From NCBI GenBank assembly GCA_024709105.1, contig JANJXJ010000023.1:1-33807 (forward strand): a stretch of 33,807 nucleotides of DNA, written 5' to 3'. Each line of letters starts with the position of its first letter. Position 1 is the stretch's first letter. Below the pieces are notes generated by a model, which was given only the letters and a program-made list of their open reading frames with translations, had not been told where the DNA came from and searched no databases. This DNA comes from Lentimicrobium sp. GTDB lineage: Bacteria; Bacteroidota; Bacteroidia; Bacteroidales; Lentimicrobiaceae. Shown in pieces: positions 26,194-33,807 of this stretch. A program made the position numbers and the translations under genes.

Positions 26194-27540
26194 ATGAGAA
26201 GAAAAACCGCACTCGTATTACTGTTTGCACTGCTTATTTCTCCGGCATTTATTCGTGCTCAGGAGCAGATAATTGACGAAGTGGTTGCTGTAGTCGGGGC
26301 CAATTACATTTTGCAGTCAGATATTGAAGCCCAGTATATTCAGTACCGTATGCAGGGAGCCATTAAAGACGCCCGAGCTACCCGCTGCGCCATACTCGAA
26401 GACATGCTTTTTCAGAAACTTCTGCTCAATCAGGCTGAACTTGATAGTGTACAAATTACTGATGATCAGATAGAACAAACAATGGATGCCCGTTTCAGGT
26501 ATTACATTCAGCAGTTTGGTTCTCAGGAAAAACTCGAACAGTTTTATAAAAAACCTTTGCTGCAAATCAAAGAAGAATTCCGCACTTTGGTTCAAGAACA
26601 ACTTATGGTTGATGAAGTGGAACAAAAACTCACCAAGGACATTAAAGTTACCCCATCGGAAGTGAGAAACTTTTTTAATAAAATACCAACTGATAGTATT
26701 CCTATGATTGAAATGGAATATGAAGTTGGACAAATAGTTAAAGAGCCCATCATCAGTAAAGAAGAGATGGAAGCCACCCGGGAAAGGCTCAGAGGACTGA
26801 GAGAACGTATTCTGAAAGGTGAAAACTTTGCAGCACTGGCTACCCTTTACTCCGAAGACCCTGGTTCTGCCCGCAAAGGTGGCGAGGTTGGGTTTGTTAG
26901 CCGGGGACAGCTTTATCCCGAATATGAAGCCATAGCCTTTTCCCTGAAAAAGGGTGAAGTGTCTGACATTGTAAAATCAAAAGCAGGGTATCATATCATT
27001 CAGTTGATTGAACGCCGCGGAGATATGATCAATACCAGGCACATATTGCTCATGCCCAAAATTTCTGACGACGACCTGGCCAGAGCTTCTAAACTGCTTG
27101 ATAGTGTTGCCAATCTGATCAGGGAACAGAAAATGACTTTCGAGGAAGCCGCTCTCAAATTTTCCGATGACCCCGGCCGCATCAACGGAGGTCTGCTGCT
27201 TAATCCAATGACCGGGAATACCTCATTTACAGCCAATCAGCTCGATCCTAAGGTATTTTTTGCCATCGACAAAATGAACGTTGGCGATGTGTCGAAACCT
27301 ATGGCCATGATCAACGAAGAAGCCAAAAAGACCATTAACCTGTATTATCTTAAAAAAAGAACTGAGCCCCATCGTGCAAACCTTAAAGACGATTATTCTG
27401 TTATACAGGAGTGGGCTTTGGGTGAAAAGAAAAACAAAGCCATCAATAAATGGATAGGCGAAAAAATAGGGAAAACCTATTTCAGAATCAACGAATATTA
27501 TACCGACTGCAGCTTTAAGCACAACTGGGAGTTGCGGTAG
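26194..27540 (+). CDS. surA: SurA-like periplasmic peptidyl-prolyl isomerase/chaperone
   Basis: This 448-residue protein has a signal peptide (1-22, ending FIRAQ). The SurA N-domain (about 24-165) begins QIIDEVVAVVGANYILQSDIE and includes TPSEVRNFFNKIP. Parvulin domain 1 (about 172-275) has GGEVGFVSRGQL and AGYHIIQLIERR. Parvulin domain 2 (about 280-388) starts TRHILLMPK and has NGGLL but is more divergent. In E. coli, SurA escorts beta-barrel proteins to BAM. The order PpiC-like, lipoprotein, SurA, each separated by about 30 bases, indicates one operon. A five-base hairpin, CAGGA-GAA-TCCTG, lies just upstream (26162-26174). Confidence 0.92.
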   Translation: MRRKTALVLLFALLISPAFIRAQEQIIDEVVAVVGANYILQSDIEAQYIQYRMQGAIKDARATRCAILEDMLFQKLLLNQAELDSVQITDDQIEQTMDARFRYYIQQFGSQEKLEQFYKKPLLQIKEEFRTLVQEQLMVDEVEQKLTKDIKVTPSEVRNFFNKIPTDSIPMIEMEYEVGQIVKEPIISKEEMEATRERLRGLRERILKGENFAALATLYSEDPGSARKGGEVGFVSRGQLYPEYEAIAFSLKKGEVSDIVKSKAGYHIIQLIERRGDMINTRHILLMPKISDDDLARASKLLDSVANLIREQKMTFEEAALKFSDDPGRINGGLLLNPMTGNTSFTANQLDPKVFFAIDKMNVGDVSKPMAMINEEAKKTINLYYLKKRTEPHRANLKDDYSVIQEWALGEKKNKAINKWIGEKIGKTYFRINEYYTDCSFKHNWELR

Positions 27541-27563
27541 TCTTTTTTTTTGAAACAAACACA

Positions 27564-28532
27564 ATGAACCCATATAAATCTGACGTTGAAGCCGTTGATG
27601 CTTTAGGTGAAAAATACCGCCAGCTTACCCGCGAAATAGGCAAAGTAATTGTGGGACAGGACGATGTAGTAAAGGATGTGCTCATCTGCATTTTCAGCAA
27701 GGGACATGCTTTGCTTGTTGGAGTGCCCGGGCTTGCAAAAACTTTGCTGGTGAACACCATTTCGCGTTCACTGGGCTTGTCGTACAGCCGCATACAGTTT
27801 ACCCCCGACCTGATGCCTTCCGATATTATCGGCACCGAAATACTTGACGAAAACCGCAAGTTCAGGTTTTTAAAGGGGCCTGTTTTTGCCAATATCATTC
27901 TGGCCGACGAAATCAACCGTACTCCGCCCAAAACTCAATCGGCATTGCTCGAAGCCATGCAGGAAAAGGCAGTTACCGTTGCCGGCGAAAGCCATAAACT
28001 TACTGAACCTTTCTTTGTACTGGCAACGCAAAATCCTATCGAACAGGAAGGGACCTATCCTTTGCCCGAAGCGCAGCTTGACCGTTTTATGTTCAACATC
28101 TGGCTCGATTATCCTACTTTTGAGCAGGAAATAGCAGTGGTTAAAAATACTACTTCGGGCAAAACTTCCGAAGTTTCGGTTGTTCTTTCTGGTGAAGAAA
28201 TTTCCTTTTTCCAGGATTTGATTCGCCGGATACCTGTGCCCGACAATGTTTATGAATATGCTGTAAGGCTAACAGCACTTACCCGCCCCGGAACACCCCG
28301 TGCGCACGATTGGGCAAACCGCTACCTCACCTGGGGTGCAGGCCCGAGAGCTTCGCAATACCTGATTATTGGAGCCAAATGCCATGCTGCCATCAACGGG
28401 AAGTATTCGCCGGATATTGAAGATGTGCAGGCAGTAGCCATTAATATCCTGCGCCACAGAATTGTGCGTAATTACCGTGCCGAAGCCGAAGGAATCGGCA
28501 TCAAACAAATTGTAAACGAACTGATTAAATAA
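27564..28532 (+). CDS. MoxR family AAA+ ATPase
   Basis: This 322-residue soluble ATPase shows Walker A GVPGLAKT (53-60), Walker B IILADE (111-116), ATQNP (154-158), the QEGTYPLPEAQLDRF stretch (161-175) and a C-terminal lid. MoxR proteins are thought to act as chaperones that help assemble or activate partner complexes, often with VWA-domain proteins. The usual neighbours (DUF58, BatA/BatB) are not next to it in this window, where clpP follows instead. It is 23 bases after surA, so it probably belongs to the same transcript. Confidence 0.94.
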   Translation: MNPYKSDVEAVDALGEKYRQLTREIGKVIVGQDDVVKDVLICIFSKGHALLVGVPGLAKTLLVNTISRSLGLSYSRIQFTPDLMPSDIIGTEILDENRKFRFLKGPVFANIILADEINRTPPKTQSALLEAMQEKAVTVAGESHKLTEPFFVLATQNPIEQEGTYPLPEAQLDRFMFNIWLDYPTFEQEIAVVKNTTSGKTSEVSVVLSGEEISFFQDLIRRIPVPDNVYEYAVRLTALTRPGTPRAHDWANRYLTWGAGPRASQYLIIGAKCHAAINGKYSPDIEDVQAVAINILRHRIVRNYRAEAEGIGIKQIVNELIK

Positions 28533-28565
28533 CTTGACTCCGGATTAAACGAAACTCTTCACATT

Positions 28566-29120
28566 ATGGAAAACCTTAAACTACAAGACATCATTGACTC
28601 CAAACTACTCAATGAGCGCAAAGTTTTTCTTTGGGGACAGGTAGACGACGATTCTGCCAAACATGTGATTGACCGGCTGATGTATCTCGATATGATTGCT
28701 CCCGGTCAGGAGATCCAGTTAATCATTAACAGCCCTGGCGGATATGTTACATCCGGAATGGCTATTTATGATACCATCAAAGCCATTTCCAGCCCGGTAT
28801 CAACCATATGCACCGGTTATGCTGCATCAATGGGCTCCATCATCCTTTCAGCCGGAACCAAAGGCCGCCGTTTTATTCTTCCCAACGCCAGGGTTATGAT
28901 TCATCAACCCAGTGGAGGTGCCGGCGGACAAGCATCAGACATTCAGATTCAGATGGAAGAAATTTTGAAAACCAAACAAAGAGGTGCCGAAATTCTTGCC
29001 GAAAACTGTGGACAAACCGTTGAAAAAATCATGAAAGATTTTAACCGCGACTACTGGATGTCGGCAGACGAATCGGTTGAATATGGCATAGTTGATGCCA
29101 GAATTGAAAAACTGACTTAA
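28566..29120 (+). CDS. clpP: ClpP-family serine protease subunit
   Basis: This 184-residue protein has the ClpP triad: S88 in GYAASMGS, H113 in MIHQPSGG and D162 in NRDYWM. It also has the INSPGG (54-59) and GGQASDI segments. The length is normal for a mature ClpP. It forms a tetradecamer that degrades proteins delivered by a Clp ATPase. No clpX, clpA or trigger-factor gene is adjacent, so this may be a second, stand-alone ClpP paralogue rather than the main clpP-clpX copy (inference). It starts 33 bases after the MoxR gene. Confidence 0.92.
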   Translation: MENLKLQDIIDSKLLNERKVFLWGQVDDDSAKHVIDRLMYLDMIAPGQEIQLIINSPGGYVTSGMAIYDTIKAISSPVSTICTGYAASMGSIILSAGTKGRRFILPNARVMIHQPSGGAGGQASDIQIQMEEILKTKQRGAEILAENCGQTVEKIMKDFNRDYWMSADESVEYGIVDARIEKLT

Positions 29121-29296
29121 CTCTGCCATTCCAGGATTGCAGTGCCGCAGGAAATACATTGGTAATGCCTGCTGTTCTCAGGTGCAATCTTTTCACCTCT
29201 CTTATTCTCTGAAGTATTTAAAATAAAACTTCAGGAAATGCGTTAATTCTTTTTAAATATTTTATCTAAGCGTTTCATCGCATTAAAGGGCTCAAT

Positions 29297-30547
29297 ATGA
29301 ATATTCCAAAGCCAGGCAGGAAATTCTGGTACATTTTTCCGGCCGTAGTCATCGCAGTATTGGCTTCGTGGTACTATTTTTCCAAAGATAAAAATCAGGG
29401 GCCAACGGTTGTCTCTGCAGTACAGTTTGGTGATTTCTCCATCAATGTAACCACCAGCGGTGAGCTTGAAGCCAAAAACTCCGAAAACATTCTGGGCCCT
29501 CCCGGGCTCAGGGAAGTGAGGATATGGCAGGTTCAGATCAGCGATATCATTCCTGAAGGCTCAATTGTAGATTCGGGGCAGTATGTGGCTACGCTTGACC
29601 GCACCGAAATTACCAACCGCATGAAAGACCTGGAAAGCGAGCTGGAAAAACTTGAGTCGCAATATATAAAAACCAAGCTCGATACTTCCATGGATATGCG
29701 AGCCGCCCGCGAAGAGCTCATCAATCTGAAGTATGCACTGGAAGAGCGTCAGATTACGGTTGACCAGTCTATTTATGAGCCGCCTGCAACTCAGCGACAG
29801 GCGCGCATTGAGCTTGAAAAAGCCCAGCGTGCCTACGAACAGGCCAATAAAAATTACAAACTCCGCACAGATAAAAACAATGCCAACATGCAGGAGGTGT
29901 ATGCATCTTACTCGCAGGCCCAGCGCAGGCTGGAGCAGATCCGCGAGGTACTGCAGGGATTTACCGTTACTGCCCCAAAGCCCGGAATGCTTATTTATAA
30001 ACGCAACTGGGATGGTTCAAAAATGGGAGTTGGCTCTACCATGAGTTCATGGGATAATGTGGTGGCAACATTGCCCAATCTGAATGAAATGATTTCAAAA
30101 ACCTATGTCAACGAAATAGACATCAGCAAGGTTAAAACAGGACAAAAGGTTGAAATTGGAGTTGATGCCTTCCCCGAAAGGAAATACACAGGAGAGGTAA
30201 CCGAAGTGGCCAATATTGGTGAGCAAATGCGCAATTCAAACGCCAAGGTTTTTGAAGTAAAAATCAGGGTGAACGAATTTGATTCCATACTTCGCCCTGC
30301 CATGACTACCAAAAACATCATTAATACATCGGTAATTCCGGGTGTAATGTTCCTGCCCATTGAATGTGTGCACACTGCCGACAGCATCTCGTTTGTTTAC
30401 AGAGTGAGCGGGCAATACAGGCAGCAGGTAAAAACAGGTGCTGCCAACGAAAACCAGATCATCATTACAGAAGGTCTGAAGGAGGGCGACGAAGTGTATC
30501 TGTCGCCACCCGATAAAGCCATTGAATGGAAACTCGAAAAACTTTGA
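29297..30547 (+). CDS. MacA/HlyD-like periplasmic adaptor of an ABC-type export system
   Basis: This 416-residue membrane-fusion protein has an N-terminal anchor helix (about 10-28). A split biotinyl-lipoyl domain (about 62-102 and 222-260) is separated by a long coiled-coil hairpin (about 103-220). Beta-barrel and membrane-proximal domains follow to the end (SPPDKAIEWKLEKL). It would link an inner-membrane transporter with an outer-membrane TolC channel. The permease and TolC genes follow on the same strand. The 176-base gap before it contains a short dyad (29209-29234) but no clear promoter consensus. Confidence 0.88.
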   Translation: MNIPKPGRKFWYIFPAVVIAVLASWYYFSKDKNQGPTVVSAVQFGDFSINVTTSGELEAKNSENILGPPGLREVRIWQVQISDIIPEGSIVDSGQYVATLDRTEITNRMKDLESELEKLESQYIKTKLDTSMDMRAAREELINLKYALEERQITVDQSIYEPPATQRQARIELEKAQRAYEQANKNYKLRTDKNNANMQEVYASYSQAQRRLEQIREVLQGFTVTAPKPGMLIYKRNWDGSKMGVGSTMSSWDNVVATLPNLNEMISKTYVNEIDISKVKTGQKVEIGVDAFPERKYTGEVTEVANIGEQMRNSNAKVFEVKIRVNEFDSILRPAMTTKNIINTSVIPGVMFLPIECVHTADSISFVYRVSGQYRQQVKTGAANENQIIITEGLKEGDEVYLSPPDKAIEWKLEKL

Positions 30548-30558
30548 TTTTTTCGAAT

Positions 30559-30583
30559 GAATGGCAAAGCCTTTCTTTTTTTT
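30559..30583 (+). terminator. possible weak intrinsic terminator between adaptor and permease genes
   Basis: GAATGGC (30559-30565) pairs with GCCTTTC (30569-30575) with one T-T mismatch and a three-base loop, followed directly by eight T (30576-30583). The T tract is strong but the stem is short. It lies 12 bases after the adaptor stop and could reduce read-through to the permease and TolC genes. Confidence 0.4.
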
Positions 30584-30651
30584 AAGGGTAAGGATATTCA
30601 TAGCATCGAAATGTAAATCAACCAGTTGCAGCGTGAAAAAAATAAAACCGC

Positions 30652-32031
30652 ATGAAGAATAAGCTCAATCTTGAACGCCGGCTTTATATTCTGAATATTG
30701 CCCTGGAGGCTGTTTTTGCCAATAAATTCAGGTCAATGCTTACTGCATTGGGCATTATATTCGGTGTTGCTGCAGTAATTGCCATGCTTGCCATTGGCAA
30801 TGGTGCACGGCAGGAGATTCTTGAGCAGATGAAATTGGTGGGTGTGAATAATATCATAATCATGCCTAAAGACAATTCAGAGAACCAGTCGGCTGAAGAA
30901 GAAGAGGCCAAAGGAAAAACAGCCAGTAAGAAATTTTCTCCCGGACTTTCGCTTATGGATGCCAGAGCCATTGCCGAGATTATTCCAAGTGTGGCCAAAG
31001 TAAGCCCCGAGGTAGTTTACGAATCTGTAATTATTTCGGAAGGACTGAGCACTTACGGAAAAGTAAGTGGGGTAACCCCTGACTTTTTTGATGTGTTTTC
31101 GCTTACCCTCGAGCGTGGCGAAATGTTTAATGATGAACAGCTGCGCGATGGCAAAGCGGTTTGTATATTGGGCGCAAGTATAAAGGCCAAGCTTTTTCCC
31201 AATTCCGATCCTATTGGCCAGCACGTAAAATGTGGCAATGTCTGGCTTAAGGTGGTAGGAGTGCTGCAAAACCGTGCGGTAGCAGCCGATGTTTCAGAAA
31301 ATCTGGGTATAAGCGATTACAACAATCAGGTGTATGCACCCATTCAAACCATACTGGTACGTTACCGCGACAGGTCGGTGATTACAACTTCCATGGTAAG
31401 GGGAGGAGGAAGCAGTGCAGTATTCATGGACGATGCCATGGTTTCGTTCAGCTCTTCAGGCAGCGGAGGCGATGGACTGAGCAATCAGATTGATAAAATA
31501 GTGGTTCAGGTTAAGGAAACCGAACTGATAAACCCCACTTCCGAAATTATTCAGCGGATGATCAGCAGAAGGCATTCAGGCGTTGATGATTTTGAGATTA
31601 AAGTACCCGAATTGCTGCTTAAACAGGAACAGCGAACCAAAGACATCTTTAACATCGTGCTCGGTGCCATTGCAAGCATTTCACTCATCGTGGGCGGAAT
31701 AGGCATTATGAACATCATGCTGGCATCGGTAATGGAACGCACCAAGGAGATTGGAATTCGCATTGCTACTGGTGCCACTCGCAAGGATGTTATATTTCAG
31801 TTTCTGGCAGAAGCTACACTCATCAGTCTTTCCGGTGGAATTATCGGAATATTTCTGGGGCTCGCACTCGCCCGCATCATTATGGAAGTAGCCGATATTC
31901 TTACCATAGTATCACCTGCTTCAATTGTGATATCCTTTGGGGTTTCGGCTACGGTTGGTATCCTGTTTGGATATATGCCTGCGAAAAAAGCAGCCTCGCA
32001 GGATCCGGTGGCATCACTCAGGTATGAATAA
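30652..32031 (+). CDS. MacB/FtsX-like ABC transporter permease
   Basis: This 459-residue inner-membrane protein has one N-terminal helix (about 28-50), a large periplasmic MacB-type core (about 52-330), and three C-terminal helices (about 335-358, 386-410, 417-441). The cytoplasmic coupling segment MERTKEIGIRIATGATRKD (361-379) is the usual contact with an ABC ATPase. No ATPase domain is fused and no ATPase gene is adjacent, unlike E. coli MacB, where both parts are one chain. Family members act as mechanotransmission exporters of drugs, peptides or lipoproteins; the substrate here is unknown. Confidence 0.9.
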   Translation: MKNKLNLERRLYILNIALEAVFANKFRSMLTALGIIFGVAAVIAMLAIGNGARQEILEQMKLVGVNNIIIMPKDNSENQSAEEEEAKGKTASKKFSPGLSLMDARAIAEIIPSVAKVSPEVVYESVIISEGLSTYGKVSGVTPDFFDVFSLTLERGEMFNDEQLRDGKAVCILGASIKAKLFPNSDPIGQHVKCGNVWLKVVGVLQNRAVAADVSENLGISDYNNQVYAPIQTILVRYRDRSVITTSMVRGGGSSAVFMDDAMVSFSSSGSGGDGLSNQIDKIVVQVKETELINPTSEIIQRMISRRHSGVDDFEIKVPELLLKQEQRTKDIFNIVLGAIASISLIVGGIGIMNIMLASVMERTKEIGIRIATGATRKDVIFQFLAEATLISLSGGIIGIFLGLALARIIMEVADILTIVSPASIVISFGVSATVGILFGYMPAKKAASQDPVASLRYE

Positions 32032-32075
32032 TCTGTCTTGAAGAAAAAGATTCAAATCAATAAACCGATATACGG

Positions 32076-33566
32076 ATGAAGATTTACAAGATACTCCTCT
32101 TAACCGCATTTGCCCTCTTGGCATATGCCCCTGCCAAGGCTCAGAACAACAATGTCCGTATGCTTTCTCTGGCCGATGTGGTTGAAATTGCCAAACGGCA
32201 ATCTCCGGATGCCCTTTCGGCACAGCATCGTTTCCGCAGCAGCTACTGGCAGTTCAGGAACTACAAAGCTGGTTTTATGCCAATGCTTACCCTGGATGGC
32301 ACATTGCCAAGCCTGAGCCGGAGTATTGAAAAAATTACAACCCCTGAAGGTGATATCTTTTCCGAACGCAACCTGGCCAGCTATTCAGCAGGGCTTTCAC
32401 TAACCAAAAACATAGGACTTACCGGAGGGCAGATTTTTCTGAATTCAGACCTTCAGCGCATTGACCTGTTCAAGGATAGTGTGCTTACCTCTTACCTGTC
32501 GTCGCCGCTGAACATTGGAATCAGTCAGCCGCTTTTCAATTACAATCCTTTTAAGTGGGCTAAAAAAGTTGAACCATTGCGCTACAACGAAGCAGAACGC
32601 CGCTATCTGGAAGATGTGGAGCAGGTATCAATAAACGCCTCTTCATTGTTTTTCAGTCTGCTTGATGCACAGATCAGGCTCAAAATCCAGCAACTGAATC
32701 TTGCCAACAACGACACGCTTTTTCAGATTGCAAGGGGAAGGTTCAATATTGGTACCATTGCTGAAAATGAGCTGCTTCAGATTGAGCTTAGTTTGCTCAA
32801 TGCCCGTTCGGCGGTTGAGAGTGCAACACTTGAGGTGCAGATGAAAACTTTCAGCCTTAAAAGTTTTCTCCGTTTACCCGATGAAATGTCTATTGAACTG
32901 ATTGCCCCTCCCGGCCCTGAAGCTCCGGTGATTGATGCACAGCTTGCAGTTAGTGAAGCCCGCGAAAACCGTTCGGATGCACTTGCCTTTGAACGGCGCA
33001 TGATTGTTGCCGAAAGTGCAGTTAACAAGGCAAAAACCGAAAACCGTTTCAATGCGAATCTGTATGCTGTATATGGCCTTACCCAAAGCACATCAGATTT
33101 TGCAGGTGTTTATAAAAATCCTCAGGATCAGCAGCGATTGGTACTTGGCTTGCAGATTCCTATTCTTGACTGGGGTTTAACCCGCGGTAAAATCAAGCTG
33201 GCCGAGTCTGACCGCGATCTTGAGCGTACTGCTGTACAGCAGCAGATGATTGACTTCGACCAGGAGATTTTTCTTAAGGTAATGCAGTTCAACATGCAGC
33301 GAAACCAGCTGGCCATTGCTGCCAAAAGCGATACCGTTGCTGTAAAACGTTACGAAGTCACAAAACAGCGTTATCTGATAGGTAAGATCGGTATAATTGA
33401 CCTCAACCTTGCACAAACAGAAAAGGACAATGCCCAGCAGGGGTATATCTCAGCCCTGTCGTCTTACTGGCGCAGCTATTATGAGTTGCGTAAACTTACC
33501 TTGTACGATTTTGTAGCAGGCCGAAGAATTCTCTTTAATTTTGAGGATGTGCCGGATGTGAATTAA
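32076..33566 (+). CDS. TolC-like outer-membrane efflux protein
   Basis: This 496-residue protein has a signal peptide (1-22, ending APAKA) and two long helical outer-membrane-efflux-protein repeats (about 30-255 and 285-480). It shows typical features such as LSLADVVEIAKRQSP near the start, NIGISQPLFNYNP, and VLGLQIPILDWGL in the second half. It should form the trimeric outer-membrane channel for the adaptor and permease encoded just upstream; the gap to the permease gene is 44 bases. No N-terminal lipobox is visible. Confidence 0.92.
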   Translation: MKIYKILLLTAFALLAYAPAKAQNNNVRMLSLADVVEIAKRQSPDALSAQHRFRSSYWQFRNYKAGFMPMLTLDGTLPSLSRSIEKITTPEGDIFSERNLASYSAGLSLTKNIGLTGGQIFLNSDLQRIDLFKDSVLTSYLSSPLNIGISQPLFNYNPFKWAKKVEPLRYNEAERRYLEDVEQVSINASSLFFSLLDAQIRLKIQQLNLANNDTLFQIARGRFNIGTIAENELLQIELSLLNARSAVESATLEVQMKTFSLKSFLRLPDEMSIELIAPPGPEAPVIDAQLAVSEARENRSDALAFERRMIVAESAVNKAKTENRFNANLYAVYGLTQSTSDFAGVYKNPQDQQRLVLGLQIPILDWGLTRGKIKLAESDRDLERTAVQQQMIDFDQEIFLKVMQFNMQRNQLAIAAKSDTVAVKRYEVTKQRYLIGKIGIIDLNLAQTEKDNAQQGYISALSSYWRSYYELRKLTLYDFVAGRRILFNFEDVPDVN

Positions 33567-33598
33567 GACATTTTCAACTTTTTTAAGTTAAAATTTCA

Positions 33599-33630
33599 TT
33601 TGTTAAAACCGCTGAATTCATGTAGGTTTG
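33599..33630 (+). promoter_or_regulatory. Bacteroidota promoter of the ZupT-like gene
   Basis: TTTG (33599-33602), a 20-base spacer and TAGGTTTG (33623-33630) match the -33/-7 consensus exactly. The start of transcription would be about 15 bases before the ATG at 33652. It is the cleanest promoter in the window. Confidence 0.72.
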
Positions 33631-33651
33631 TGCAACATTTGAAGTTGATTT

Positions 33652-33807
33652 ATGCCAGGTGATATTCCTTTTTCCGTAATCATGTTTGCGTTTGGCCTTA
33701 CGCTTTTTGCCGGATTGTCCACTGGCATTGGCGCGGCCGTGGCGTTCTTTGCCAAAAAGACCAATACCAGGCTGCTTTCTACATCGCTGGGATTTTCGGC
33801 AGGAGTT
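33652..33807 (+). CDS. zupT: ZIP-family zinc transporter, ZupT-like, 5' part (runs off the window)
   Basis: Fifty-two codons are visible before the window ends. The N-terminus has a first membrane helix with [15 protein letters not shown], then [20 protein letters not shown], a pattern close to the start of ZupT transporters of the ZIP family. These import zinc and other divalent metals across the inner membrane. The metal-binding residues of later helices are outside the window. A consensus promoter lies directly upstream, so the gene is transcribed separately from the TolC gene. Confidence 0.85.
   Translation, partial: MPGDIPFSVIMFAFGLTLFAGLSTGIGAAVAFFAKKTNTRLLSTSLGFSAGV

Noticed and set aside
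29209-29234. CTGAAGT / ACTTCAG dyad upstream of the adaptor gene, considered as a terminator or operator
   Set aside because: The stem is only seven bases with a 12-base AT-rich loop and no T tract; chance is a fair explanation.

Overview
The window looks like chromosomal DNA of a Bacteroidota bacterium, probably near Bacteroidales or a related environmental lineage. The evidence is: two secreted proteins with type IX secretion (T9SS) C-terminal sorting domains; several exact TAnnTTTG -7 promoter elements, one with a well-spaced TTTG -33 box; A-rich rather than Shine-Dalgarno leaders; a menaquinone gene cluster; and the block guaB / PpiC-like foldase / SurA-N lipoprotein / SurA / MoxR. The species cannot be named from this sequence alone. 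I saw no rRNA, tRNA, CRISPR array, transposase or phage gene.

Layout. 1-1501 (+): the 3' end of an OsmC-family gene, a Cys-rich DUF3795 protein and a six-helix membrane protein. 1589-4092 (-): a two-gene unit with a 4-base overlap, made of a retropepsin-like protease with two DTGA motifs and a secreted protein with four CBM48 (AMPK-type glycogen-binding) domains. 4237-7860 (+): a large T9SS subtilisin-family peptidase with duplicated FN3 and GEVED modules, followed by a strong terminator. 8017-16624 (+): the menaquinone cluster menI-menF-menD-menB-menA-(fic)-menC-menE, closed by a bidirectional hairpin. 16711-21368 (-): an S9 (glutamyl endopeptidase-like) peptidase and a T9SS CotH-kinase protein. 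21718-29120 (+): guaB, three periplasmic foldase/chaperone genes, a MoxR AAA+ ATPase and a ClpP. 29297-33566 (+): a MacA-like adaptor, a MacB/FtsX-like permease and a TolC-like channel. 33652-end (+): the start of a ZupT-type zinc transporter behind a textbook Bacteroidota promoter.

How the genes work together. The men genes encode the steps from chorismate (MenF, MenD) through o-succinylbenzoate (MenC, MenE), DHNA-CoA (MenB) and DHNA (MenI) to demethylmenaquinone (MenA); MenH and the MenG/UbiE methyltransferase are not here. A Fic gene with a VbhA-like N-terminus, a repetitive NDTV linker and a C-terminal helix-turn-helix sits between menA and menC. menC has its own promoter-like element and a terminator-like hairpin in its leader. 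The three foldase genes probably escort outer-membrane and secreted proteins across the periplasm. The adaptor, permease and channel resemble a tripartite MacAB-TolC machine, but its ATPase gene is absent from the window.

Most of the window is conserved housekeeping or common Bacteroidota accessory content. I did not find a convincing undescribed multi-gene system. The best leads are the coupled retropepsin plus four-CBM48 pair and the Fic gene embedded in the menaquinone cluster.
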